This document shows, piece after piece, positions 26,129 through 35,229 of a DNA stretch of 64,000 bases. The notes below the pieces were generated by a model. The model saw nothing but the letters and a program-made list of their open reading frames with translations. It was not told where the DNA came from and made no database searches. The position numbers were made by a program, and so were the translations under genes. The stretch spans positions 124,001 through 188,000 of the forward strand of contig JAUYQQ010000015.1 of the NCBI GenBank assembly GCA_030697165.1, written 5' to 3'. Position 1 is the stretch's first letter. Each line of letters begins with the position of its first letter. Source of the stretch: Acidobacteriota bacterium (lineage in GTDB: Bacteria; Acidobacteriota; Vicinamibacteria; Vicinamibacterales; UBA2999).

Positions 26129-26162
26129 AAGGGGCCGCCTCAAAAGGGCGGCCCCTTTTCTT
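26129..26162 (+). terminator. Rho-independent terminator after the LVIVD genes
   Basis: An 11-bp perfect stem (AAGGGGCCGCC / GGCGGCCCCTT) with a seven-base loop is followed by TTCTT. It ends the DUF305-LVIVD unit. Confidence 0.88.
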
Positions 26163-26188
26163 GTACGGCGTTCGCTCCCTTGACTATC

Positions 26189-26257
26189 GGTAGCCTCAGA
26201 TGGTGATTAATGGTAGTCTAAACACGTGACCGATGGTAGCCTAAAGGCCGCATACCG
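26189..26257. promoter_or_regulatory. Three direct repeats at exact 23-bp spacing over the ATPase start
   Basis: The 8-mer GGTAG(C/T)CT occurs at 26189-26196, 26212-26219 and 26235-26242, each 23 bp from the next, followed each time by A-rich bases. The third copy lies inside the coding sequence. About two helical turns separate the copies, so one face of the DNA would carry all three, which suggests a cooperatively bound operator; this is inference. Confidence 0.5.
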
Positions 26258-27515
26258 CAGCCGCGTAGTTGACCACGAGGTGGATGCCTTACTCACCGAC
26301 CTGCCGGCACTGTCCCTCGAGGGAGCCAAGGCGGTCGGGAAGACGCAGACCGCGATTCGCCGCTCGGCGACAATCTATCGACTCGACGATGGCGCACAAC
26401 GATCCGTCGCCAGCGCCGACCCGGGCAGGTTGACCCACGGCCGTCGGCCCATTCTCATTGACGAGTGGCAGCGATTACCCGAGTCCTGGGATGTCATTCG
26501 CCGTGCGGTGGACCAGGACCAAACGGCTGGCCAATACCTCCTCACGGGCTCAGCCACGCCCTCACAGCCCACCCATTCCGGCGCCGGCCGAATCGTGAGC
26601 GTACGAATGCGTCCCATGACGCTCATGGAGCGCGGGGTCGCCACGCCGAGTGTCAGCCTGGCCGCACTGTTGTCGGGCCAACGAGGCCCGGTCGATGGCG
26701 AATCCGATGTGTCCCTTGAAACTTACGCGAGCGAACTGGTCGCCTCAGGGTTTCCAGGTCTCAGGGGCTTGACCGGCCGGGCGCAACGCGCACAGCTCGA
26801 CGGCTACATCACGCGCATCGTCGAGCGGGATTTCGAGGAGCTCGGTCATCGCATCAGAAATCCGGCCGCCCTTCGGCGGTGGATGACGGCCTACGCCGCC
26901 GCGAGCTCGACGACGGCAACCTACGAGACAATTCGCGACGCCGCGACAGGCGGCGAAGCGGACAAGCCCGCCAAGACCACCACCCAACCCTATCGCGACA
27001 CGCTGGAGCGCCTCTGGATCATCGACGCCGTGCCCGCCTGGCTGCCTGTCCGAAACCCGATCGCACGGTTGACCGCGGCACCCAAGCACCAACTGGCGGA
27101 TCCTGCGTTGGCCGCCCGCCTGCTCGGTGCGGATGTCGATGCCCTCCTCGACGCCCGCCCCGTCGGCCCGCCCATGCCCAGGGACGGCGCCCTTCTCGGC
27201 CACCTGTTCGAGTCGCTCGTGACTCTCGATGTGCGCGTGTTCGCACAGGCGGCTGAAGCGTCCGTCAAACACCTGCGAACCCGCATTGCGCAACACGAAG
27301 TGGACCTGATTGTCGAGCGCGGCGACCACCGCATCGTGGCCATCGAGGTGAAGCTGGGGCAACGCGTCGATGACGGCGACGTCAGGCACCTGCGATGGCT
27401 CGCGGAGCAGATCGGTGATGACCTGCTCGATGCCGTGGTCATCACGACGGGGCGAACCGCTTATCGGAGGCCCGATGGCATTGCCGTCGTTCCGGCGGCA
27501 CTGCTGGGGCCCTAG
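26226..27515 (+). CDS. AAA ATPase with DUF4143 C-terminal domain
   Basis: This 429-residue ATPase has Walker A GAKAVGKT at residues 33-40 and Walker B PILIDEWQ (Asp 79, Glu 80), then a sensor-like LLTGSATP. The C-terminal DUF4143 region (about 190-430) ends in EVDLIVERGDHRIVAIEVKL, which looks like the D-(x)n-ExK core of a PD-(D/E)xK nuclease fold. Such genes are common as single, horizontally moving units, sometimes suspected in defence or toxin roles, but their function is not established. GTG at 26226 has no ribosome binding site; the mRNA may be leaderless. The gene sits between two strong hairpins with no operon partner. Confidence 0.85.
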   Translation: MTDGSLKAAYRSRVVDHEVDALLTDLPALSLEGAKAVGKTQTAIRRSATIYRLDDGAQRSVASADPGRLTHGRRPILIDEWQRLPESWDVIRRAVDQDQTAGQYLLTGSATPSQPTHSGAGRIVSVRMRPMTLMERGVATPSVSLAALLSGQRGPVDGESDVSLETYASELVASGFPGLRGLTGRAQRAQLDGYITRIVERDFEELGHRIRNPAALRRWMTAYAAASSTTATYETIRDAATGGEADKPAKTTTQPYRDTLERLWIIDAVPAWLPVRNPIARLTAAPKHQLADPALAARLLGADVDALLDARPVGPPMPRDGALLGHLFESLVTLDVRVFAQAAEASVKHLRTRIAQHEVDLIVERGDHRIVAIEVKLGQRVDDGDVRHLRWLAEQIGDDLLDAVVITTGRTAYRRPDGIAVVPAALLGP

Positions 27516-27528
27516 CGGAAACGGGGGA

Positions 27529-27624
27529 AACGGGGCCTGGCACGGTTACATCGGTTTCTGTTGCAGATCCTGCCATGTGTGCAGGAATTGCAACAGAAAC
27601 GGTTGTAACGTGCCAGGCCCCGTT
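27529..27624. repeat. Long imperfect inverted repeat (about 45-bp arms)
   Basis: Left arm 27529-27573 and right arm 27581-27624 pair nearly throughout around a seven-base loop; both arms contain CGGTTTCTGTTGCA-like and GGGGCCTGGCACG-like blocks. It separates two convergent genes and overlaps the nuclease stop codon by two bases. It would terminate transcription both ways or form a cruciform. Its GGGGCCTGGCACG ends recall RAYT-associated REP elements. Confidence 0.88.
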
Positions 27625-28522
27625 ACTTTATGAAGACGCGATTCAGCACGGCCGCCAGGCGCACGCCGGCCAGCGCCAGCCGTTCATCGATCACGCCGAT
27701 GTGCTTCTGGTAGTACGCCTCATCGATGTTGGTGTCGGTCGGCACCAGCGCCGTCTTGCCAAGCGCCCACGACTGCTCCGCCCAATCCTTCGGCGTGCCC
27801 ACCGGTTGCTGGAACCAGCCCTTCTGCTTGATCAGCGATTCGAGCGCGGCCGCATACGCTCGACCACTCAGGTCGCGGCGCGCGATCAGCCGGCTGTCCC
27901 ACACCGAGTGCAGGTTGCACGGCAGCGGCGGTCGTTTCGGATCGTTGCCGGCCCTCGACCAGCTCGGGCCGGTCCCGAGCGGAGTCGAGGGACCGCAATT
28001 CGAGTTGCCGAACACGCGGACGATCACGTCGTTGCCACCGCGGCCCACGCCGAGCGCATGAAACGGCTGGTGCAGGTCGCCAATGGAGTGGACCAGATAC
28101 TTGAGCGCCGTCGCGCGATCGGCGCGATCGAGCTTCGTGTCCGCCGTGCGCTGTTCGAAGTAGGTGATGCGATCGACGATGCAGTCGCGCCAGGTGTCAC
28201 CGCGGGAGCCGGCGGCGACGCCGGGCTGGCGTTGACAGTCGCGGTCACGATCGTAGCCGGCGGCCGTCGGCGGGATGTTGAGGTAATGCCAGGTCGCCGT
28301 CTGCTGTAGATCGGTGATCTGCGCATCGGCCCAGTTCGAGACGTCGGCAAGGCTCTGGCCGTCGAGCAGCCAGTTCACGTTTTGCGCAGCCGTCCGCGAC
28401 AGGTGCTTGGCCGCGACCAGGCCGACCAGGCGGTGGCCCTGCCCGCCCCAGGCCTGCAGCGACGGCCACGAGCACACGACCGCCACGACCACACCAATCG
28501 CTGCAATTCTGGTTCGCATCAT
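27623..28522 (-). CDS. Secreted S1/P1-type nuclease
   Basis: The 299-residue precursor has a signal peptide ending in SLQA, leaving mature Trp as residue 1 (WGGQGHRLVG), which in S1/P1 nucleases binds zinc through its amino group. Further zinc ligands are visible: the His of GQGH, the Asp of SNWAD, WHYLNIP, HSIGDLHQPFHA, and GGND. It cleaves single-stranded DNA/RNA outside the cytoplasm and releases 5'-nucleotides. An extra loop (GPSTPLGTGPSWSRAGND) is encoded by an inserted palindromic repeat at 27954-27989. The length is otherwise normal for the family. Confidence 0.9.
   Translation of the reverse strand: MMRTRIAAIGVVVAVVCSWPSLQAWGGQGHRLVGLVAAKHLSRTAAQNVNWLLDGQSLADVSNWADAQITDLQQTATWHYLNIPPTAAGYDRDRDCQRQPGVAAGSRGDTWRDCIVDRITYFEQRTADTKLDRADRATALKYLVHSIGDLHQPFHALGVGRGGNDVIVRVFGNSNCGPSTPLGTGPSWSRAGNDPKRPPLPCNLHSVWDSRLIARRDLSGRAYAAALESLIKQKGWFQQPVGTPKDWAEQSWALGKTALVPTDTNIDEAYYQKHIGVIDERLALAGVRLAAVLNRVFIK
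27954..27989. repeat. 36-bp palindromic repeat inserted in the nuclease gene
   Basis: CTCGACCAGCTCGGGCC and its near-complement GGTCCCGAGCGGAGTCGAG abut to form an imperfect 36-bp palindrome in frame within the nuclease gene. Its reading frames give the peptide style SARDRPELVEG, which is typical of a dispersed repeat in related genomes (from general knowledge, not checked). Confidence 0.75.
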
Positions 28523-28621
28523 CGCTCCTGAGTATACGGTCGCCTGAGCCGGCGGTCCCGTCTGTCTGGTTCCAATCTTGCAAAGCCTTCCGCTATGAAC
28601 GTTCTAATTCAAGGGGGCTTT

Positions 28622-29251
28622 GTGAAATTCATGGTGCGTGCAGCGCTAGTGCTGCTGATTCTGGGTAGTGCGGCCAAGCCGGCGTCGGCCGATTGGTTGT
28701 TCACGCCGTATGTCGGCGTCGTGTTTGGCGGTTCCGCCAACAACTTCAACGTCAACGATTTGTCGGATGAGTTCGAGCAGCGGTTCAGCTTTGGTGGCGG
28801 CCTCACCTGGATGGGCAACGGCATGGTTGGGCTGGAAGTGGACTACCACCTTGCTCCGAACTTCTACCAGATCACGGGAGGCACTGAGAACATCGCGCTG
28901 TTCGACCTGGACTCGAGCGTCCAGACGTTGATGGCCAACTTCGTCCTTGGCGCTCCCATCGGCGGCACGTCGGGTCCCGGCGTGCGGCCCTATGCGGTGG
29001 CCGGCATTGGCCTGATGCGCGCCACCCTGAGCGGCGCTGACGACCTGTTCGACAACTTGAGCCAGAACGAACTGGGCGTCAACGTCGGCGGCGGCGTGCA
29101 CGTGTTCTTCAGCGACAACATTGGCCTGCGCGGCGACGCGCGCTACTTCCGCGCGCTGGAGAAGGGCGACGACGGCGGGCGGGACCTGGACTTCGAAGAT
29201 TTCGACTTCTGGCGTGCCACGCTCGGCGTGACGTTCCGCTTCGGCAGCTAA
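28622..29251 (+). CDS. Small outer-membrane beta-barrel protein
   Basis: The 209-residue precursor starts at GTG 28622 (AAGGGGG five bases upstream) with a signal peptide ending near KPASA. The mature part has eight amphipathic strands, a Gly-rich turn pattern (VGVVFGGSANNF, GLEVDYHL, VGGGVHVFFSDN) and a terminal Phe-containing strand (GVTFRFGS), as in OmpA/OmpW-like eight-strand barrels. Function is unknown. An ATG at 28595 lies in frame upstream but lacks a ribosome binding site. Confidence 0.8.
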   Translation: MKFMVRAALVLLILGSAAKPASADWLFTPYVGVVFGGSANNFNVNDLSDEFEQRFSFGGGLTWMGNGMVGLEVDYHLAPNFYQITGGTENIALFDLDSSVQTLMANFVLGAPIGGTSGPGVRPYAVAGIGLMRATLSGADDLFDNLSQNELGVNVGGGVHVFFSDNIGLRGDARYFRALEKGDDGGRDLDFEDFDFWRATLGVTFRFGS

Positions 29252-29253
29252 CC

Positions 29254-29312
29254 GTAGGGGCGCACTTTAGTGCGCCCGTTCTTGTAGGGGCGCACTTTAG
29301 TGCGCCCCTACG
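29254..29312. repeat. Two tandem copies of a GGGCGCACTTTAGTGCGCCC palindrome
   Basis: Two copies of a 20-25 bp perfect dyad (29256-29278 and 29284-29312) lie between convergent genes. They are GC-rich hairpins without clear T runs and probably act as bidirectional terminators or REP elements. Confidence 0.85.
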
Positions 29313-29315
29313 CGC

Positions 29316-30491
29316 TCACGGTGCCTGCACCAGGCCCATGCCGCGATCGGCCGGCAAGGTGTTGGGGGCGAAGCCGACGCGCGTGGCCGAGGCCAACAAG
29401 TTACCGGTCACGGCTGCGGCCGTGGCCACGCCTTCGGCGACCAGCTTCTGGCGCCACAACGCGGCGATGCCGGCGACGTGCGGGGTCGCCATGCTGGTGC
29501 CATTCATCGACTGCAGTCCCCCGCCGGGTTTGGCGGATGGAATGCTCACGCCCGGCGCGCACAAGCGCGGAAAGCGATTCGAGAACCGCGCGATCGCGAA
29601 GCCCGCGGCCGACGGCTCAATGGCCCCCACCGACACCACGCCATCGGCTGCGGCCGGCACCGACACGCCAATGGGAATGGGCGGCGTCAGGTCGTGCCGG
29701 CTCTCGTTGCCCGAGGCGGCCACCACCACGGCATCGCGCCCGAACGGTTCGCCGTGCCTGATGATGCCCATGAGCGCGTCGAACATCCGCAGGTTGGCGC
29801 GGTACGCTTCGAGCGCTTGCGAGGTCGCCATGTTGACCGGCATCCGCTTCGCCAGTTCCTGCACGAGCCCGGGAAAATCAAAACCCAGCGACATCGAGAT
29901 CACGTTGGCCTGATTCTGGCTCGCCCACAGCATGGCGTCGAACAGCCCCTGGGACGAGCCCGTGCCGTTGTTGCCCAGCACCTTGCCGATCAAGGCGCTA
30001 GTGACGCCGCGGGCGACGCCAATTCGAGAGCCCGCCACATCACGGCCGAAGATCGTGCCGGCACAGTGGGTGCCGTGGCCGTTGATGTCGCCATTGCCAT
30101 CGCCCGAGAAGTCCCGCTGCTCGAGGGTGACCCCCGCGAACGCCGCGTGGCTGGCATCGATGCCGGTATCGAGCACGGCGACCGTCACGCCGCTGCCGTC
30201 AAAGGTCGACTCGTCGGCCCGCACGGCCGACAGTCCCCATGCCGGGGTCGCCGCCGGGAGGGCCTCGGCCAGGCCCACCGGATCGATCAGCCGGGTCGGC
30301 ATGACCAGGGCCATGGCCTGCACTTCTGGATCGCGACGCAGTTCGGAGGCCTCGTCCGTGTTCAGGTCGGCGACGGCCAGCCTGATGGCCGGCGGCTCGG
30401 GCGCGGCACCAAGAGTTTCAGCATGGGAGTGAGGACCGGCCGACTTGCTCCGGGCCGGCGGGGGGACACGCAGCAGGACATAGCGGTTCAT
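29316..30491 (-). CDS. S8-family serine peptidase (subtilase)
   Basis: This 391-residue subtilase has the full triad: Asp 108 (AVLDTGID), His 139 (NGHGTHCAG) and Ser 333 (NGTSMATPHVAG), with the oxyanion Asn 262 (AASGNES). Residues 35-80 may be a short inhibitor-like prodomain. No signal peptide is visible after MNRYVLLRVPPPARSK, so it is either cytosolic or exported by another route. ATG at 30491 was chosen because the upstream in-frame sequence is Arg/Gly-rich and unlike the family. It is monocistronic and convergent with the barrel protein. Confidence 0.88.
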   Translation of the reverse strand: MNRYVLLRVPPPARSKSAGPHSHAETLGAAPEPPAIRLAVADLNTDEASELRRDPEVQAMALVMPTRLIDPVGLAEALPAATPAWGLSAVRADESTFDGSGVTVAVLDTGIDASHAAFAGVTLEQRDFSGDGNGDINGHGTHCAGTIFGRDVAGSRIGVARGVTSALIGKVLGNNGTGSSQGLFDAMLWASQNQANVISMSLGFDFPGLVQELAKRMPVNMATSQALEAYRANLRMFDALMGIIRHGEPFGRDAVVVAASGNESRHDLTPPIPIGVSVPAAADGVVSVGAIEPSAAGFAIARFSNRFPRLCAPGVSIPSAKPGGGLQSMNGTSMATPHVAGIAALWRQKLVAEGVATAAAVTGNLLASATRVGFAPNTLPADRGMGLVQAP

Positions 30492-30686
30492 CCAACTGAT
30501 AGACGGCCCGGTTCCCCCGTTTCCCCGCGGCCGGCACTTTCCTTTGACAATTCTGTCATCTCGGGAGGGGTGGGCGAGGTTGCCGAAATGTCTGATTCGC
30601 GGCACTATGAAGCCGAAGTCGCACGTCCGTGGTAACTTGCGAGGAACTACTCCTACTTAACCATTTGTTATTTTGCGGCGGTATCG

Positions 30687-30947
30687 ATGATTTGGTTATA
30701 TGAACGCGGTCCGGAAGTCCTCCGCATCGAGACACGATTCGACCAGGCTTCTAGCGAGTTTGAACTGATTTGGCACCGACCCGATGGCAGCAGCGAGGCC
30801 GAGCGGTTTACCACCGAGGCCACCTTCCGGGCACGGCTCGAAAGCGTTGAGGCGGCCCTCAAGTCCGATCACTGGAACATCAACGGCTCACCGCAAATTT
30901 TGACGGCCGGCTGGAAAGACGCGACCGACCGGTCCAAGATGAACTAG
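30687..30947 (+). CDS. Small conserved-looking hypothetical protein
   Basis: This 86-residue protein contains no recognised domain. It is rich in Glu/Arg, reads as alternating strands and a helix (RIETRFDQASSEFELIWHRP, then FRARLESVEAALKS), and has no signal or membrane segment. It looks like a cytosolic single-domain protein. ATG at 30687 lacks an obvious ribosome binding site. It precedes the tRNA-Lys gene on the same strand. Confidence 0.6.
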   Translation: MIWLYERGPEVLRIETRFDQASSEFELIWHRPDGSSEAERFTTEATFRARLESVEAALKSDHWNINGSPQILTAGWKDATDRSKMN

Positions 30948-31046
30948 CGCGCGTCGCCCTGGACGTTGCCCAATGAACGGGCCGGATGGTATAGTCATGG
31001 TTTCCCGCACCGTCATCGGACGTGACTGTGCGACCCACCCTCAAGT

Positions 31047-31122
31047 GGGCCCGTAGCTCAATTGGCAGAGCAGCAGACTCTTAATCTGTTGGTTCTCGGT
31101 TCGACTCCGAGCGGGCTCACCA
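31047..31122 (+). tRNA. tRNA-Lys(CTT)
   Basis: Acceptor GGGCCCG pairs with CGGGCTC (one G-T). The D arm is GCTC/GAGC, the anticodon loop CTCTTAA gives CTT, the T arm is CTCGG-TTCGACT-CCGAG, and CCA is encoded. Confidence 0.95.
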
Positions 31123-31245
31123 GCTCTTCCTCCAATCGTTTCAGTCACTTGCGAGCGCGGATCGCCTGATCGCACGCCAGAATCGAACCGGCGCGAGCAC
31201 CGAAGTCACTCCTCGCCCCTTCTCGGAATCGGTTATTCTGTCGCC

Positions 31246-31515
31246 ATGGGTCCGCACGTCAGTATCGACATCGACCAGCACACCGCCGACGTGCTCGAGG
31301 TGCGGGCCGCGGAACTCGGCATGACGGTTCCCCAGCTGATCGCTGAACTGGCGGCACTCGACAGCACGCCGCGTGACGCCGAGGCCGACGAGATCGCCGA
31401 ACTCGATCGCCGCGCTGCCACGGCTACGCCAGACTCGCGGGTTCCCCAGGAGCGCGTCGTGCAGTGGCTCCGGACGTGGGGCACGCCCGGGTTCCGACCG
31501 TGGCCGGACCAGTAG
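31246..31515 (+). CDS. Putative antitoxin of a RelE/ParE-type pair
   Basis: The 89-residue acidic protein begins PHVSIDIDQHTADVLEVRAAELGM, similar to the strand-helix-helix opening of ribbon-helix-helix DNA-binding antitoxins, and continues with a Glu/Ala-rich helix and a disordered tail that would wrap the toxin. Its gene overlaps the toxin gene by 16 bases, the usual order and coupling. It would bind its own promoter. It has no strong family match by eye, so the call leans on the neighbour. Confidence 0.7.
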   Translation: MGPHVSIDIDQHTADVLEVRAAELGMTVPQLIAELAALDSTPRDAEADEIAELDRRAATATPDSRVPQERVVQWLRTWGTPGFRPWPDQ

Positions 31516-31793
31516 AGATCGAGTGGTCGCTCGACGCGCTCGCCGATCTCGATCGATTCGCCGTGTTCCTGCACGAGAAGTTCCCGGAACTCGCAGCGCG
31601 CGTCGCCGGTGAGCTGATCACCCGCACCGACGTGCTCCGTCGGCATCCACAGTTGGGACGCCCAATCGGGGATCGCCACGAGTACCGGGAAATTGTGCTG
31701 ACGGTGCTCGGTGGAATGTACGCCCTTCAGTACCGTTACGACGGGAGTTCCGTCCTGATGCTGCGCGTCTTCCACGGCCGCGAGCTGCGGTAA
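31500..31793 (+). CDS. RelE/ParE-family toxin
   Basis: This 97-residue protein has the ParE/RelE fold pattern: IEWSLDALADLDRFAVFL helix pair, then RRHPQLGRPIGD, EYREIVL, YALQYRYDG and the C-terminal VLMLRVFHGRELR (the ParE signature V-x-R-V-x-H-x-R-R/E). Starting at GTG 31500 gives the normal size for the family. Targets could be DNA gyrase (ParE) or mRNA on the ribosome (RelE); the sequence favours ParE-like. It is co-encoded with the antitoxin upstream. Confidence 0.85.
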   Translation: MAGPVEIEWSLDALADLDRFAVFLHEKFPELAARVAGELITRTDVLRRHPQLGRPIGDRHEYREIVLTVLGGMYALQYRYDGSSVLMLRVFHGRELR

Positions 31794-31943
31794 CCGCCGC
31801 ACGCCACGTCAGGCGGTCCGACGAAGCCCATCCAGGCGACGGAGCCACTTGGCAACTTGGTTCCAAGTGGTGAAATTCTGGCTCACCATTCGACTCCAAG
31901 ACAACCTTGCCTGCGGCTAGCCGGAGGTTCGCTCATGGCCAAC

Positions 31944-31999
31944 CCCGACAAGTGTTTCCTCCCGACAAGAAGTGCCCTCCCGACAAGAAGTGCCCTCCC
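31944..31999. repeat. Tandem 17-18 bp repeat with CCCGACAAG cores
   Basis: There are three units of CCCGACAAG followed by TGTTTCCT or AAGTGCCCT and a final CCCG. The same unit family forms the inverted arrays at 31331-like position 61331-61461. It lies just downstream of a small gene on the opposite strand. Confidence 0.85.
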
Positions 32000-32001
32000 G
32001 T

Positions 32002-32184
32002 CTATGTCATGTAAGTAATCTCCTCCCGAAACTCCCCGTCATCGTCCTGCCACAATCGGCGGATGGCGCCACACTCGCAGGTACTGACCGAGACCGGCGG
32101 ATAGTCGGGTTCCACATCGTCGTGCCGCCACTCGTGCACATGAGCCGGCGCCTTCGGCGCGAGCGGATCCTTAAGCTCATCCAT
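32002..32184 (-). CDS. Small protein with CxC motif, unknown function
   Basis: The 60-residue protein starts at ATG 32184 with GGAG upstream. It has HVHEWRHDD near residue 17 and STCECGAIRRLW near residue 35; together the His and the CxC could bind one zinc ion. It resembles stand-alone zinc-finger-like proteins that report nothing more by eye. It is divergent from the BON lipoprotein with a 100-base gap. Confidence 0.6.
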   Translation of the reverse strand: MDELKDPLAPKAPAHVHEWRHDDVEPDYPPVSVSTCECGAIRRLWQDDDGEFREEITYMT

Positions 32185-32284
32185 CAGGTTCAACTCCAGA
32201 AACCGGAACAGGCCTTGCAGTGTAGACGGCAGCGCCGTCGTGGGGACGGCGCGTGGAACATATTTGGCAGAACAGGACATTGAA

Positions 32285-32626
32285 ATGACAACCGGAAACA
32301 CTTTGCAGGCCGTATTGGCCGCCGTTCTCGTCTCGACGCTCACCGCGGGTTGCGGGGCCACCTGGCGCGGCGCGAAGGCCGATACTGAAAAGGCCGTCGA
32401 AAACACCGGTGGCGCGCTTCAAACCATGGACGTCAAGTCGTCCCTGATCGCCGACGGCCGCGTTGACACCGCCGACATCAACGTCGACACCAGCGCCAGC
32501 ACCAAGACCGTGGTTCTCAAGGGTTCAGTCCCGACCGCCGAGATGCGCACCATCGCCGAGGCCATTGCCCGCGAACAGGCCAAGGGCTACACGATCAACA
32601 ACCAGCTGACGGTCGTGCCCAAGTAG
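32285..32626 (+). CDS. BON-domain lipoprotein
   Basis: The 113-residue precursor starts at ATG 32285 and carries a lipobox LTAGC (Cys 23). The mature part has a short helix and one BON domain (about 55-113, ending VLKGSVPTAEMRTIAEAIA ... LTVVPK). BON proteins bind membranes or polysaccharide in the periplasm and are often stress-related. The single domain matches half of an OsmY-type protein. A terminator follows. Confidence 0.85.
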   Translation: MTTGNTLQAVLAAVLVSTLTAGCGATWRGAKADTEKAVENTGGALQTMDVKSSLIADGRVDTADINVDTSASTKTVVLKGSVPTAEMRTIAEAIAREQAKGYTINNQLTVVPK

Positions 32627-32644
32627 CACGCTTACGGTTCTCAT

Positions 32645-32666
32645 AAAAGGGGAGCAGGTCCCTTTT
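32645..32666. terminator. Bidirectional terminator between convergent genes
   Basis: AAAAGGG and CCCTTTT arms (seven paired bases) flank an eight-base loop, with A and T runs on either side so that it can act in both directions. The sequence also resembles a REP unit common in other phyla. Confidence 0.7.
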
Positions 32667-33125
32667 TCACTCCGTTGACAACCCGAAGTGCTGCACCAGA
32701 TATTCCGGATAACTTTGATGCAGCGCGAGGAACAGTTCGTTGATCAGGTTGAGCGCGCCGCGGACGGCGTAGTCATGGTTGGTGCCGCGAATGGTCACGG
32801 TAAGGGACCAATCGCCCTTGCGGACCGCGCTCGCGAGACGGGCGCGGCGGGCATCCATGCGCTTATGCGCCGGCTGATCGCGCGTCGATCGGCCGGCGAC
32901 CAGCCCTTTCAGTTCGGCCGACATCCCCGGCGTCTCGACGCCGGGGAATAACGCCGGAAAGGCCAGCACGCCGCGGCGCGCATCGTAGTGCGCGCGCATG
33001 GGCCGTCGTAGCAACCACAGGAACTGGTACTCGACGCGACCGCGCGCACCAGACGTGGCGCGAAAGCCGCGGAACACGCCGCGGTCCGCATACCGCTGCA
33101 ACGCCTTCGACACCGGATCGGTCAC
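32667..33125 (-). CDS. Conserved-looking hypothetical protein
   Basis: This 152-residue protein starts at GTG 33125, 11 bases after the stop of the thiamine-diphosphate enzyme gene, so the two are probably one transcript. It has no signal or membrane segment. Its sequence is basic in the middle (KRMDARRARLASAVRKGDW) and ends in a helix (NLINELFLALHQSYPEYLVQHFG). I do not recognise a family. Confidence 0.65.
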   Translation of the reverse strand: MTDPVSKALQRYADRGVFRGFRATSGARGRVEYQFLWLLRRPMRAHYDARRGVLAFPALFPGVETPGMSAELKGLVAGRSTRDQPAHKRMDARRARLASAVRKGDWSLTVTIRGTNHDYAVRGALNLINELFLALHQSYPEYLVQHFGLSTE

Positions 33126-33135
33126 GCCGCGGCGC

Positions 33136-35094
<1,959 letters not shown>

Positions 35095-35229
35095 GGGGCT
35101 CCTGTTGGGCTCGCGGCTGCAGAGAGTGCGCAGAGAATATGGTGGCGCGCCGGGCCGGTCAAGCCTTGCGACTGTCCAATACAGCACAGACACGGCCCGC
35201 CAGCCCTGCCATGTTTGCTCAGGTACCCA

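Noticed and set aside
24160-26130. A 656-codon open frame antisense to the second LVIVD gene
   Set aside because: It has no ribosome binding site, is Arg/His/Val-rich in the way of GC-rich antisense frames, and the sense frame encodes a signal peptide and a paralogue of its neighbour.
26226-27515. DUF4143 ATPase as part of a defence island
   Set aside because: No restriction, toxin or other defence gene is adjacent; neighbours are secreted propellers and a nuclease with an export signal.
32667-33125. The 152-residue hypothetical as a subunit of the thiamine-diphosphate enzyme
   Set aside because: Only proximity supports it; it has no export signal while the enzyme does, so they would be in different compartments.
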